Assembly (NCBI GenBank): GCA_039819115.1
Contig: JBCBST010000017.1
Span: forward strand, 1 to 38,798
Reading direction: 5' to 3'
From: JBCBST01 sp039819115
GTDB lineage: Bacteria; Bacteroidota; Rhodothermia; Balneolales; Balneolaceae
Length of the DNA stretch: 38,798 nt
In this document: in pieces, positions 1-8,224 of the stretch
Layout: each line of letters starts with the position of its first letter
How positions within the stretch are numbered: the first letter of the stretch is position 1
Notes under the pieces: model-generated
Told to the model about the DNA's origin: nothing
What the model saw: the letters and a program-made list of their open reading frames with translations, nothing else
The model's database searches: none
Position numbers and translations under genes: made by a program

Positions 1-1
1 A

Positions 2-286
2 GCTTACGATGTAATTAGAGACGATCAAAATTCTGTGATTGTAACGGCACAGATTACCAACCCAAGTGATAACTCTGAGCAGTTTAATATTGGTGCCGAA
101 TACGGTTATATGAATCAGTTTTTTGTGCGTACAGGCTATGAGTTTGGACACGAAGAACGTGTGCTGCCAAGCTTTGGTGCCGGTTTTGCATTACCTAGTG
201 TCCGTAATTTCAGAGTAGACTACGCATACACGGCATTCGATATACTTGGGGATATTCACAGAATTGGATTAAGTATTTCATTATGA
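2..286 (+). CDS. PorV/PorQ-like outer-membrane beta-barrel protein, C-terminal end (5' truncated)
   Basis: The reading frame is open from base 2, so the true start lies before the window; an internal GTG at 35 is only an artificial start. The visible 94 residues are alternating aromatic/polar beta-strand sequence ending in a barrel-type terminus (HRIGLSISL), with a phrase VDYAYTAFDILGDIHR typical of the last strands of PorV/PorQ/UPF0164-type barrels. That family supports type IX secretion or outer-membrane transport in Bacteroidota relatives, which fits the T9SS sorting domain on the amylase at 8225-10624. The stop overlaps the start of the next lipoprotein gene by 4 bases (ATGA), so the two are translationally coupled. 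The family call rests on the C-terminus only and is moderate. Confidence 0.6.
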   Translation, partial: AYDVIRDDQNSVIVTAQITNPSDNSEQFNIGAEYGYMNQFFVRTGYEFGHEERVLPSFGAGFALPSVRNFRVDYAYTAFDILGDIHRIGLSISL

Positions 287-1581
287 GAACAAAACATCAC
301 ATAATCGGCCTTTTCTGGATCATCGTTCTCGTACTAGGTTCCGGCTGTGACGGTATTTTTAATTCTAAAAGTGATTCTACAACCGACGAGATTTTTGATC
401 AGGGACGTATAAATCCGGAATTACCAGACCAGGACGGGTATGCACCTGTTCAGCCTATTTGGACCAATTTTGATGCACCTAATGACATACATGTAGGATT
501 TGACGAATTAGTATACGTTACCGACCGTGAAGGACTCCATCTTCTCGATCGGGGAGATCTTTCACCAAGAGTGACCATTCCATTTAACGGTGCAAATGCG
601 GTTGTGCAGGATCGTTTGCTCAACGTGTATGTATCAGCCAGGATTGATACCGTTTTACCAGATATTGATCCAAATTATGTGTGGAATTTACCGGCCGTTT
701 TTAAACTGAAAAATGTGAATGGTGCTGGTCCTCTTCAGTTTGTTGATACCCTGATTTTTCCATTCGATGATGGAAGTTTAAGTAATATCACGGCACAGTC
801 GGCACGATTAGACTCGGATTCTAACATCAATTATGAACGGGTTGAAGTAACGGGTTTAGCCATATTAGCTGATAACACCTTGTATGTATCCAGAAGGGGA
901 CCGTTTAATGAAACTGCCCAGGTTGCATCTCCGGATAATACGATCTTAGAGTTTCAGCGTATTGTAGAGGGAGGGGTAACAACTGATAAAATGAGGAACG
1001 TAAGGCAAATACGAACCCTGAATCCGACAACGCCGTCACTTCGAAGCAGTATTAATGTAAGTTCTATTGCATCGTTTATAGCTCCTCCCCAAAGAGATAT
1101 TTTTCCAGATAACAGAAGCTTTCTGATTACCCAGGACTCACCGAATCAGAGCATCCCGTTCAGGGTACTTTGGATTAATGCCGTAGAAACCACAGATGGT
1201 CTTATTTTTGAACAAAATTCCGATTTACTGGTACAGGACACCGCGCAGGCAGATGGATTCCTCTACGAAACGGATAAGTTTTTAGCCCCGCAAGACATTG
1301 CATTTAGTGGTGATGATGATAGTTTCATTTTTGTAATTGATTCCGGGTTAAACCGACTTTATCAGTTTCAGTTAAACGGGCAGGAAGGTGTTCCTCCACC
1401 TCCGGGTGCTGCAAATCAATCCCGGCAAATAATGGTTTCTTTTGGAGGGCCGGAACCTGGCAACGGGCCTCTTGAATTCAATAACCCACAGGGAGTGGCT
1501 TATTTCCGACAAGTGGTATATGTGGCAGACACAGGAAACAACCGGATTTTGAGATTTAAGCTAAACACAGATTTCGAATAA
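283..1581 (+). CDS. NHL-type beta-propeller lipoprotein
   Basis: This 432-residue protein has a short basic N-terminus, a hydrophobic stretch and a lipobox (LGSGC, Cys at about residue 22), so it should be a lipoprotein anchored in the envelope. Beta-propeller blades of NHL/6-bladed type are visible near the N-terminus (NDIHVGFDELVYVTDREG) and most clearly at the C-terminus (QDIAFSGDDDSFIFVIDSG and PQGVAYFRQVVYVADTGNN). No catalytic residues are recognisable; NHL propellers usually bind partners or ligands. It overlaps the upstream barrel gene by 4 bases and is followed 3 bases later by a phosphodiesterase lipoprotein, suggesting one envelope operon. Specific function unknown. Confidence 0.75.
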   Translation: MRTKHHIIGLFWIIVLVLGSGCDGIFNSKSDSTTDEIFDQGRINPELPDQDGYAPVQPIWTNFDAPNDIHVGFDELVYVTDREGLHLLDRGDLSPRVTIPFNGANAVVQDRLLNVYVSARIDTVLPDIDPNYVWNLPAVFKLKNVNGAGPLQFVDTLIFPFDDGSLSNITAQSARLDSDSNINYERVEVTGLAILADNTLYVSRRGPFNETAQVASPDNTILEFQRIVEGGVTTDKMRNVRQIRTLNPTTPSLRSSINVSSIASFIAPPQRDIFPDNRSFLITQDSPNQSIPFRVLWINAVETTDGLIFEQNSDLLVQDTAQADGFLYETDKFLAPQDIAFSGDDDSFIFVIDSGLNRLYQFQLNGQEGVPPPPGAANQSRQIMVSFGGPEPGNGPLEFNNPQGVAYFRQVVYVADTGNNRILRFKLNTDFE

Positions 1582-1584
1582 GGA

Positions 1585-2811
1585 ATGCCGCGGAGAACGT
1601 ATGGTATGCTTGTGCTCCTACTTCTCATGGGAGCAGGAGTAGCAGGATGCTCCTCAAACAAAAGCGCACCAAACAAACTATTACTTATCTCGTTTGATGG
1701 GTTCCGATACGATTACTTATCTAAAACCCACACTCCGAACTTCGACTTACTTATCCGGAACGGGGTGCAAAGTGAGGGCCTGATTCCGGTATTCCCTTCC
1801 AAAACCTTTCCCAATCACTATTCCATTGCTACCGGTTTATATCCACAGCATTCCGGGTTAATAGGCAATAGTATGTACGATCCGGTGTTTGATGCCCGGT
1901 ATTCCATCGGAAACCGGGAGGCGGTAGAAGATGCCCGATGGTACGAAGGTGAACCCATATGGAATACAGTAGAAAAACAGGGGTTAAAGGCTGGCACCAT
2001 GTTCTGGGTAGGCTCAGAGGCTCCAATTCAGGATATGCGTCCCACATACTGGAAGCGATATGATGGCTCTGTACCAGATTCTGCCCGTATTGATACCGTT
2101 ATTTCCTGGTTTATAAACGAGGACAAACCTATCGATTTTGGAACGCTGTATTTTGATTTTGTGGACGGGGCAGGTCACCGGTTTGGTCCCGATTCGGACG
2201 AAGTAGTGGAAGCCATTAGAAGAGCCGATGCCTTGATGGGTTACCTCGTGGAACAGCTGGAAGACAAGGGTCTGTTTGCTCAAACGAATATGCTGATCGT
2301 TTCTGATCACGGAATGCAAGAGATTTCTAAAGACCGGCTGGTGTTGCTGGATGATTTTATAGATATGGATGATGTGACGTGGGTAGAATCCTCTCCATCT
2401 GTTATGCTACGTGTAAAGCAGGGAAAGTTGAACGCGGTGTATAACGCACTTAAAGAACATGGACGACATTTTGAGGTTTGGAAACGGAATGAACTACCGG
2501 AACGATTTGGATTGAAGTATCACCGAAGAACACCTGAGCTTATTCTTTCTGCACATGAAGGATATACCATAAGTTCCAGAGCGTATGTTGAACGTCGCCC
2601 GGGATATCCCAGTGGGGGTACACATGGGTTCGATCCTGTCCAAAAAAACATGCACGCTATTTTTGTGGCGCATGGACCAGATATTGCCAGTGGACGAACG
2701 ATTTCGGAATTTGAAAGCATTCATTTGTATGAGTTGATGTGCCGGTTACTTGGGCTAGAACCATCAAAGAATGATGGAAAACTGGAAGCAACCAATCAGA
2801 TACGACCCTAA
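1585..2811 (+). CDS. Type I phosphodiesterase/nucleotide pyrophosphatase (NPP, alkaline phosphatase superfamily) lipoprotein
   Basis: A 408-residue member of the NPP branch of the alkaline phosphatase superfamily, which hydrolyses phosphodiester or pyrophosphate bonds with two zinc ions. Metal and nucleophile motifs are in order: the first Asp in LLISFDGFRYDYL, the nucleophile Thr in SKTFPNHYSIATGLYP, an Asp/His site in DFVDGAGHRFGPD, a second in VSDHGM, and the last His in GGTHGFDP. The N-terminus has a hydrophobic segment and lipobox (VAGC, about residue 22), so the enzyme is probably periplasm- or surface-exposed. It starts 3 bases after the NHL lipoprotein stop. Substrate (nucleotides, phospholipid head groups or others) cannot be told from sequence. 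Confidence 0.88.
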   Translation: MPRRTYGMLVLLLLMGAGVAGCSSNKSAPNKLLLISFDGFRYDYLSKTHTPNFDLLIRNGVQSEGLIPVFPSKTFPNHYSIATGLYPQHSGLIGNSMYDPVFDARYSIGNREAVEDARWYEGEPIWNTVEKQGLKAGTMFWVGSEAPIQDMRPTYWKRYDGSVPDSARIDTVISWFINEDKPIDFGTLYFDFVDGAGHRFGPDSDEVVEAIRRADALMGYLVEQLEDKGLFAQTNMLIVSDHGMQEISKDRLVLLDDFIDMDDVTWVESSPSVMLRVKQGKLNAVYNALKEHGRHFEVWKRNELPERFGLKYHRRTPELILSAHEGYTISSRAYVERRPGYPSGGTHGFDPVQKNMHAIFVAHGPDIASGRTISEFESIHLYELMCRLLGLEPSKNDGKLEATNQIRP

Positions 2812-2884
2812 TTTGGATTGAATCTGTGAGGAGAGAGGAAGATCTTCGAGTCTTATTTTATTAATGCTTTAACACTCTTTTGCT

Positions 2885-3220
2885 ATGCCATATGTAGTTA
2901 CCGAACCTTGTGTACAGTGCAAATACACGAACTGCGCGGCAGTTTGTCCGGTAGATGCTTTCCGTGAAGGACCTAATTTTCTGGCTATTGATCCCAATGA
3001 ATGTATTGATTGTGATGCCTGCGTATCAGAATGCCCTGTTGAAGCGATTTACCCCGATGACGAAGTACCTGAAAAGTGGGAGCATTTCATTGAGTTGAAT
3101 GAGCGACTGGCGGAGCAGTGGGAAGATAAAGTAATCAACGAGACCAAAGATGCCCTACCCGATGCGGATGAGTGGGCGGCTAAAGAAGATAAGCTGGATT
3201 CCCTCATAGAAGAATGGTAA
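2885..3220 (+). CDS. fdxA: 7Fe-type ferredoxin ([3Fe-4S][4Fe-4S], FdxA family)
   Basis: A small acidic 111-residue electron carrier. The first cluster motif uses C9, C17 and C21 (EPCVQCKYTNCAAVCPVDAF), the spacing that gives a [3Fe-4S] site with an extra Cys at 12. The second is a full CxxCxxCxxxCP site (ECIDCDACVSECPVEAI) for a [4Fe-4S] cluster. The C-terminal half is the acidic helical tail typical of Azotobacter FdI-like ferredoxins. The gene stands alone with its own terminator directly downstream, so its redox partner is not shown by context; a gltB that lacks its partner gltD is elsewhere in the window. Confidence 0.93.
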   Translation: MPYVVTEPCVQCKYTNCAAVCPVDAFREGPNFLAIDPNECIDCDACVSECPVEAIYPDDEVPEKWEHFIELNERLAEQWEDKVINETKDALPDADEWAAKEDKLDSLIEEW

Positions 3221-3243
3221 TCAGGCCGTGTTTATTTACCTTT

Positions 3244-3269
3244 AAAAAGCCCTTCTCAGGGCTTTTTTT
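3244..3269 (+). terminator. Rho-independent terminator after the ferredoxin gene
   Basis: Perfect arms AAAAAGCCCT and AGGGCTTTTT flank a 4-base loop (TCTC) and run into a T tract. It lies 24 bases after the ferredoxin stop and 25 bases before folP, separating the two transcripts. Confidence 0.9.
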
Positions 3270-3293
3270 GTGTCCAGCCAATAAAGATTAAGT

Positions 3294-4109
3294 ATGACCA
3301 ACCTGTCTCAGCAAAATGAACGTATTGAGATTATGGGTATCCTGAATGTGACCCCCGATTCATTTTCTGATGGTGGAAAATTTGACTCGGTGACGCAGGC
3401 ACTCGATAGGATAGAAGAAATGATCGCAGAAGGGGCATCCATCATTGATGTTGGTGGGGAATCTACACGTCCCGGTTCTGAGCCCGTTTCCCTTGAAGAA
3501 GAACTGAAACGAGTGGTACCGGTGCTGGAACAAGCGTTACCTGCATTTGGAACAAAAGCTCGTTTTTCCATCGATACTACAAAGTACGAAGTAGCTAAAG
3601 CTGCCCTGAAAATTGGGTGCACCATTGTTAACGATGTGAGCGGACTCACGAAAGCACCAGAACTGGCTGATTTATCCGCAGATTTTGGCGCCACCTATGT
3701 ATTAATGCATAGCAAAGGCATACCTAAAACGATGCAACAGAATCCCGAATATGTTCAGATTATAGCAGAAGTATCGTCGTTCTTTGAACAAAAAATAGAA
3801 GTTCTGGCATCTGCAGGGGTCAGCGATATTGTACTGGATCCGGGGATTGGTTTTGGAAAACTGCTAAATCATAACATAAAGCTGATTTCAGAACTTGATT
3901 CCTTCTCAAAATTTGAGTTACCTATATTAGTCGGCGCATCCCGAAAATCAATGATTCACCATTTGCTGGACCGCCTAGCCCCGGAAGACCGGGTGACTGG
4001 AACAGTGGTTTTACACTATCACGCCCTGATAAAAGGTGCGCGATGGTTACGAGTTCATGATGTGAAGGAAGCTTACGATTCGGTGCGTATATTCCAGGCG
4101 CTTAATTAA
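3294..4109 (+). CDS. folP: Dihydropteroate synthase
   Basis: FolP condenses 6-hydroxymethyl-dihydropterin pyrophosphate with p-aminobenzoate in cytosolic folate synthesis. The 271-residue length is normal. Signatures are the N-terminal strand MGILNVTPDSFSDGG, the VGGESTRPGS loop that closes over substrate, INDVSG-type pterin-binding sequence (IVNDVSGL), DPGIGFGK, and GASRKSMI near the end. It is followed after 24 bases by cdaA, an arrangement seen widely in Bacteroidota-like genomes, so the two are probably co-transcribed. The ATG start lies 25 bases beyond the upstream terminator. Confidence 0.96.
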   Translation: MTNLSQQNERIEIMGILNVTPDSFSDGGKFDSVTQALDRIEEMIAEGASIIDVGGESTRPGSEPVSLEEELKRVVPVLEQALPAFGTKARFSIDTTKYEVAKAALKIGCTIVNDVSGLTKAPELADLSADFGATYVLMHSKGIPKTMQQNPEYVQIIAEVSSFFEQKIEVLASAGVSDIVLDPGIGFGKLLNHNIKLISELDSFSKFELPILVGASRKSMIHHLLDRLAPEDRVTGTVVLHYHALIKGARWLRVHDVKEAYDSVRIFQALN

Positions 4110-4133
4110 CCTTCAACTATACCCGTCATTTCA

Positions 4134-4949
4134 TTGGTACCTATTGGCTTCTTAGATTTTGGACTGGTCGATTTTATCGAGACGCTCATTATCGCCCTGG
4201 TCTTGGTGTATCTGTACCGGTGGATTCGGGGTACATTCGCTATACAGGCAGCAATTGGCATCGTGCTGGTTATTGCGATAAATGCCATCATTAATCTACT
4301 GGGTTTTAGTACCATCAATTCCATTTTAAGTGCCATTCTGGACGTGGGTATTCTTGCCGTTTTTATCTTGTTCGCACCTGAAATACGAAAATTACTTTAT
4401 CGGTTAGGTACCAATACCAGCCTGGACCGGTTGTTTTCCAGGTCAAACTCTCAGGATGTAATAGAAGAAGTTATTGAGGCCGTAAAAAAAATGTCGAAAG
4501 AGAAAGTGGGTGCTCTTATTGTGTTTGCACGTTCTTCCCAGCTACAGGACCTAATTGATAGTGGAGTACCTCTTGATGCTCAGGTGAATAGCCAATTGTT
4601 AACCACGATCTTCCAGAAAGATACAGCATTACATGATGGAGCTGTAATTATCAGAGGTAAGCGGATTGTCGCCGCAAGTTGTTACCTGCCAATTTCTCAG
4701 AACCCGAATATTGCACAATCATTTGGAACCCGCCACCGGGCGGCACTGGGAGTAAGTGAGACGAATAACGTGTTTGTTGTCATTGTATCGGAGGAAACGG
4801 GGAGAATTTCTATAGCTCATAACGGATCACTCAAAAGCGGGTTAACCATTCAAAAGCTTCGGGCCGAAATGACCAGCGCTCTGGGTGCAGAGATATTTGA
4901 GGAAGAAGTAACCTTTACCTCACCAAAAGCAGAAATCGGGTTAAACTAA
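4134..4949 (+). CDS. cdaA: Diadenylate cyclase CdaA (c-di-AMP synthase)
   Basis: Makes cyclic di-AMP from two ATP at the membrane. The 271-residue protein has three hydrophobic segments in residues about 12-80, then a DAC domain with both catalytic motifs: DGA (residues 168-170, in ALHDGAVII) and RHR (residues 200-202, in FGTRHRAALG). Topology and length match the TIGR00159/CdaA family. The start appears to be TTG at 4134, giving MVPIGFLDFG; no clear ribosome-binding site is seen and no in-frame ATG lies nearby upstream. It sits 24 bases after folP. The potassium/osmotic targets of c-di-AMP are not in the window. Confidence 0.94.
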   Translation: MVPIGFLDFGLVDFIETLIIALVLVYLYRWIRGTFAIQAAIGIVLVIAINAIINLLGFSTINSILSAILDVGILAVFILFAPEIRKLLYRLGTNTSLDRLFSRSNSQDVIEEVIEAVKKMSKEKVGALIVFARSSQLQDLIDSGVPLDAQVNSQLLTTIFQKDTALHDGAVIIRGKRIVAASCYLPISQNPNIAQSFGTRHRAALGVSETNNVFVVIVSEETGRISIAHNGSLKSGLTIQKLRAEMTSALGAEIFEEEVTFTSPKAEIGLN

Positions 4950-4963
4950 CGTACAGGTTTAAC

Positions 4964-5046
4964 ACATTGGGCACGTAGATTTAAAATCTGTTATACCGTC
5001 CAAAATCTTGCACCTTATGTTCCGAAAAATAATACATTGCACACGT
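4964..5046 (+). repeat. Pair of direct repeats ACATTG-NN-CACGT upstream of the mutase operon
   Basis: Two copies of ACATTGnnCACGT lie at 4964-4976 and 5034-5046, exactly 70 bases apart. Between genes this is a credible operator pair. The second copy overlaps the candidate -10 box and likely transcription start of scpA, a layout usual for repression. No regulator is known from the sequence. Confidence 0.4.
5008..5035 (+). promoter_or_regulatory. Candidate promoter of scpA-meaB
   Basis: A -35-like TTGCAC (5008-5013) and -10-like TAATAC (5030-5035) are separated by 16 bases, 37 bases before the scpA start. Promoter consensus in this phylum can differ from sigma-70, so this is a tentative call. 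A ribosome-binding site AGGAG follows at about 5061-5065. Confidence 0.35.
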
Positions 5047-5071
5047 CTAATTATACCAGTTAGGAGCATTT

Positions 5072-7219
5072 ATGGCCGATCAAAAACAGTCGCCTGAAGA
5101 ACAGTGGCGTGCACTGGCAACAAAAGCCTTAAAAGGAAAAGACCCCGAATCACTGAATAGGAAGAGCCCGGAAGGAGTTCAAATTCAGGCGTTATATACC
5201 AAAGATGATGTAGAACAGCGGAACACCGACTCTGGCTATCCAGGTCAATTTCCCTTCACACGCGGTCCTTATCCAACCATGTATACCCAACGACCATGGA
5301 CCATACGCCAATATGCGGGTTTCTCGACGGCGGAAGAATCGAATAAGTTTTATCGGGCCGCTCTTGAAAAAGGCCAGAAGGGGTTAAGTGTTGCTTTCGA
5401 TTTAGCTACTCACCGGGGGTATGATTCTGATCACCCGAGGGTAGTGGGCGATGTAGGTAAAGCTGGTGTAGCTATAGATTCCGTTGAAGACATGAAGATC
5501 TTGTTCGATGGTATTCCCCTTGATCAGATGTCAGTATCTATGACGATGAATGGAGCGGTAATCCCAATCATGGCCGCGTACATCGTTGCAGCCGAAGAAC
5601 AGGGGGTAGCCTCCGAAAAACTCAGTGGAACCATTCAGAACGATATTTTAAAAGAGTTCATGGTTCGAAATACGTACATCTATCCTCCTCAGGAGTCGAT
5701 GCGCCTGGTAGCCGACATCATAGAATATACCAGCAAGTACATGCCCCGGTTTAACTCCATCTCTATTTCGGGGTATCATATGCAGGAAGCGGGTGCCGAT
5801 TCTGCACTGGAGCTTGCCTTTACGTTGGCAGACGGCTTAGAGTATGTGAAAACAGCTGTCGAACGAGGGTTAGCGGTTGATGATTTTGCACCACGGCTCT
5901 CGTTTTTCTTTGCCATAGGAATGAACTTTTTAATGGAGGTAAGCAAGCTAAGAGCAGCCCGTTCTCTGTGGGCCGAATTGATGAAGGAATATTTTGATCC
6001 AAAGAATCAAAAGTCCATGATGCTTCGTACGCATTGCCAAACGTCAGGATGGTCACTTACTGCTCAGGACCCGCTTAATAACGTGATCCGTACTACAATA
6101 GAAGCAATGGCTGCCGTATTAGGCGGAACTCAATCTCTGCATACCAATAGCTACGATGAAGCCATCTCCCTTCCAACAGAAACCTCATCCAGGATTGCCA
6201 GAAACACCCAGATTATCATCCAGGAAGAAACAGATATCACGCATACGGTAGATCCTTTGGGAGGGTCTTATGCGATCGAATCCATGACCAGCGATTTGAA
6301 GGAAAGAGCCCTTGGCATCATTAACGAAGTCATGGAAATGGGAGGAATGGCAAAAGCCATCGAACAGGGCTACCCAAAGCGAAAAATTGAAGAAGCTGCA
6401 GCTATCAAACAGGCAGGTATCGATAAAGGTGATCTCACCATTGTAGGAGTGAATAAGTTTATCAACGAGAAGGAAGACCCGGTTGAAATACTCGATATTG
6501 ATAATACCGACGTTCGAAACCGGCAGGTGGAACTTATCGAGGCCATAAAAGAGAAACGGGATAAGGTGGCTGTGAAAGAGGTACTGGAACAGATTAAAAC
6601 TTCTGCAGAATCCGGTAAAGGAAATTTACTTGAACTGGCGGTTGAAGCGACCCGCCGAAGAGCAACAGTTGGTGAAATTTCTACCGCAATGGAACGGGCC
6701 TGGGGGCGGCACTCCGCAACCAGCCAAACCATTAAAGGAGTATATGAAAGCGTGTATCAATCGGATGATCATTATCAGGAAATCAAGCATAAAATAGAGG
6801 CGTTCGCAGAAGAAGAAGGCCGGCGTCCCAGAATACTTGTTGTGAAAATGGGGCAGGATGGCCACGACCGTGGAGCCAAAGTGGTTGCTACTGCCTTTGC
6901 CGATATGGGATTTGATGTAGATGTAGGACCTTTATTTTCCACGCCGGAAGAAGCGGCAAAGCAGGCCATAGAAAACGATGTGCATGTTATTGGGGTATCT
7001 ACCCTGGCGGCTGGTCATAAAACACTGATTCCTGAACTTATCTCAATCCTGAAGAACCAAGAAGCAGAAGATATCATCATTGTTGCGGGGGGAGTGATCC
7101 CTGTTCAAGACTATGAGTTTCTTCGCAGTGTTGGGGTTTCAGCCATTTTTGGCCCCGGTACGAACATACCCAAAGCGGCCTCAGAAGTCATCGATGAAAT
7201 ACGCGCTGTGAAAGCATGA
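5072..7219 (+). CDS. scpA: Methylmalonyl-CoA mutase, single-chain (large-subunit type)
   Basis: Adenosylcobalamin-dependent interconversion of (R)-methylmalonyl-CoA and succinyl-CoA, in the cytosol. The 715-residue chain has the TIM-barrel substrate domain with the diagnostic mutase phrases RGPYPTMYTQRPWTIRQYAGF-type (about residues 65-85), VAFDLATHRGYDSDHPRV and SMTMNGAVIP, and a C-terminal B12-binding domain with the DxHxxG motif (GQDGHDRG, His598). Length and completeness match homodimeric Sbm/human-type mutases rather than a pair of small and large subunits. The TMY phrase favours methylmalonyl-CoA over isobutyryl- or ethylmalonyl-CoA substrates. AGGAG precedes the ATG. It overlaps meaB by 4 bases (ATGA). 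Confidence 0.97.
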   Translation: MADQKQSPEEQWRALATKALKGKDPESLNRKSPEGVQIQALYTKDDVEQRNTDSGYPGQFPFTRGPYPTMYTQRPWTIRQYAGFSTAEESNKFYRAALEKGQKGLSVAFDLATHRGYDSDHPRVVGDVGKAGVAIDSVEDMKILFDGIPLDQMSVSMTMNGAVIPIMAAYIVAAEEQGVASEKLSGTIQNDILKEFMVRNTYIYPPQESMRLVADIIEYTSKYMPRFNSISISGYHMQEAGADSALELAFTLADGLEYVKTAVERGLAVDDFAPRLSFFFAIGMNFLMEVSKLRAARSLWAELMKEYFDPKNQKSMMLRTHCQTSGWSLTAQDPLNNVIRTTIEAMAAVLGGTQSLHTNSYDEAISLPTETSSRIARNTQIIIQEETDITHTVDPLGGSYAIESMTSDLKERALGIINEVMEMGGMAKAIEQGYPKRKIEEAAAIKQAGIDKGDLTIVGVNKFINEKEDPVEILDIDNTDVRNRQVELIEAIKEKRDKVAVKEVLEQIKTSAESGKGNLLELAVEATRRRATVGEISTAMERAWGRHSATSQTIKGVYESVYQSDDHYQEIKHKIEAFAEEEGRRPRILVVKMGQDGHDRGAKVVATAFADMGFDVDVGPLFSTPEEAAKQAIENDVHVIGVSTLAAGHKTLIPELISILKNQEAEDIIIVAGGVIPVQDYEFLRSVGVSAIFGPGTNIPKAASEVIDEIRAVKA

Positions 7220-8196
7220 CCGTATCGCAACTTGCAAAAGGGATTAAAGCAGGGAAACGAAGGCCCCTCGCAAAAGGGATAACGCTTGTTGAAAGTAGCC
7301 ATCCCTCCGACCAGGAACAGGCAGCTCAATTGCTTACCCACCTTGCGGAAGATCGGGATACGATTCGAATCGGTGTTTCCGGCGTTCCGGGGGTAGGGAA
7401 AAGCACATTCATAGAAGCGTTTGGTAACCATCTTATAGCAGAGGGTCATCGGGTTGCTGTTTTAGCTGTTGATCCGAGTAGCCCTACAACAGGTGGGAGT
7501 ATTCTTGGAGATAAGACGCGCATGGAAACCTTATCCTCACGAGAAGAAGCCTTCATTCGGCCGTCTCCTACCTCAGGAACATTGGGCGGTGTCGCTAAAC
7601 GCACCCGCGAAACCATGTTATTATGCGAGGCTGGTGGCTATGATGTGATTCTAGTTGAAACCGTTGGCGTAGGACAAAGTGAATTTGAAGTCTCTTCTAT
7701 GGTCGATTGTTTTATGATGCTCATGTTACCCGGCGCAGGTGACGGGTTGCAGGGCATAAAAAGAGGGATCATGGAAATCACCGATGTTATGGTGATTAAT
7801 AAGGCTGATGGTGACCAGGAAAAACTGGCTCTGCAGGCAAAATCGGAGTATGAACATGCGTTTCATTTCCTCCAGACCCGGTTACCGGATATCCCAGTTC
7901 GTTTTCATGCGGTAAGCGCGTTAAAGAATAAAGGGATTACAGAAGTGTGGAGCAGTATTCTCCAGTTTATTGATGCGCTGAAACAACAAGGTTTTTTTAA
8001 TGAACAAAGAATGAGCCAAAACCTGAGTTGGTTTAAACGACTCGCAGAAGATGCATTAATCGAGGAGCTGTGGAGAGGAGAACACAACCGCGAGATGGCC
8101 GAACAGCTCAAGAAGGGCATCATCAACAATGAAATACTGCCTTCAGTTGCTGCAAAAAAGATGGTTTCCATCATAAAAAAAGCCGACTCAAACTGA
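7216..8196 (+). CDS. meaB: MeaB/ArgK-type GTPase, methylmalonyl-CoA mutase chaperone
   Basis: G3E-family GTPase that gates cofactor loading and protects methylmalonyl-CoA mutase. The 326-residue protein has a P-loop GVPGVGKS (residues 56-63), the family phrase AVDPSSPTTGGSILGDKTRM, the VETVGVGQSE switch region, and NKADGD for guanine recognition. Its start overlaps the mutase stop by 4 bases, so the pair is translationally coupled and stoichiometric. Earlier literature called this family LAO/AO transport kinase (ArgK); the mutase context supports MeaB instead. The stop codon lies inside the downstream terminator stem. Confidence 0.97.
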   Translation: MTVSQLAKGIKAGKRRPLAKGITLVESSHPSDQEQAAQLLTHLAEDRDTIRIGVSGVPGVGKSTFIEAFGNHLIAEGHRVAVLAVDPSSPTTGGSILGDKTRMETLSSREEAFIRPSPTSGTLGGVAKRTRETMLLCEAGGYDVILVETVGVGQSEFEVSSMVDCFMMLMLPGAGDGLQGIKRGIMEITDVMVINKADGDQEKLALQAKSEYEHAFHFLQTRLPDIPVRFHAVSALKNKGITEVWSSILQFIDALKQQGFFNEQRMSQNLSWFKRLAEDALIEELWRGEHNREMAEQLKKGIINNEILPSVAAKKMVSIIKKADSN

Positions 8197-8206
8197 GCCG
8201 GCTTTT
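8175..8206. terminator. Bidirectional terminator between meaB and the amylase gene
   Basis: Arms AAAAGCCGACTCA and TGAGCCGGCTTTT pair with one mismatch around a short AAC loop. The left flank is a run of A and the right a run of T, so it can end transcription from both convergent genes. The meaB TGA stop (8194-8196) is in the right arm. Confidence 0.8.
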
Positions 8207-8224
8207 CTGTAAACAAACGGGTAT

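Noticed and set aside
2838..2847. Palindrome GAAGATCTTC before the ferredoxin gene
   Set aside because: Ten-base palindromes of this kind occur by chance and there is no second copy or supporting spacing.
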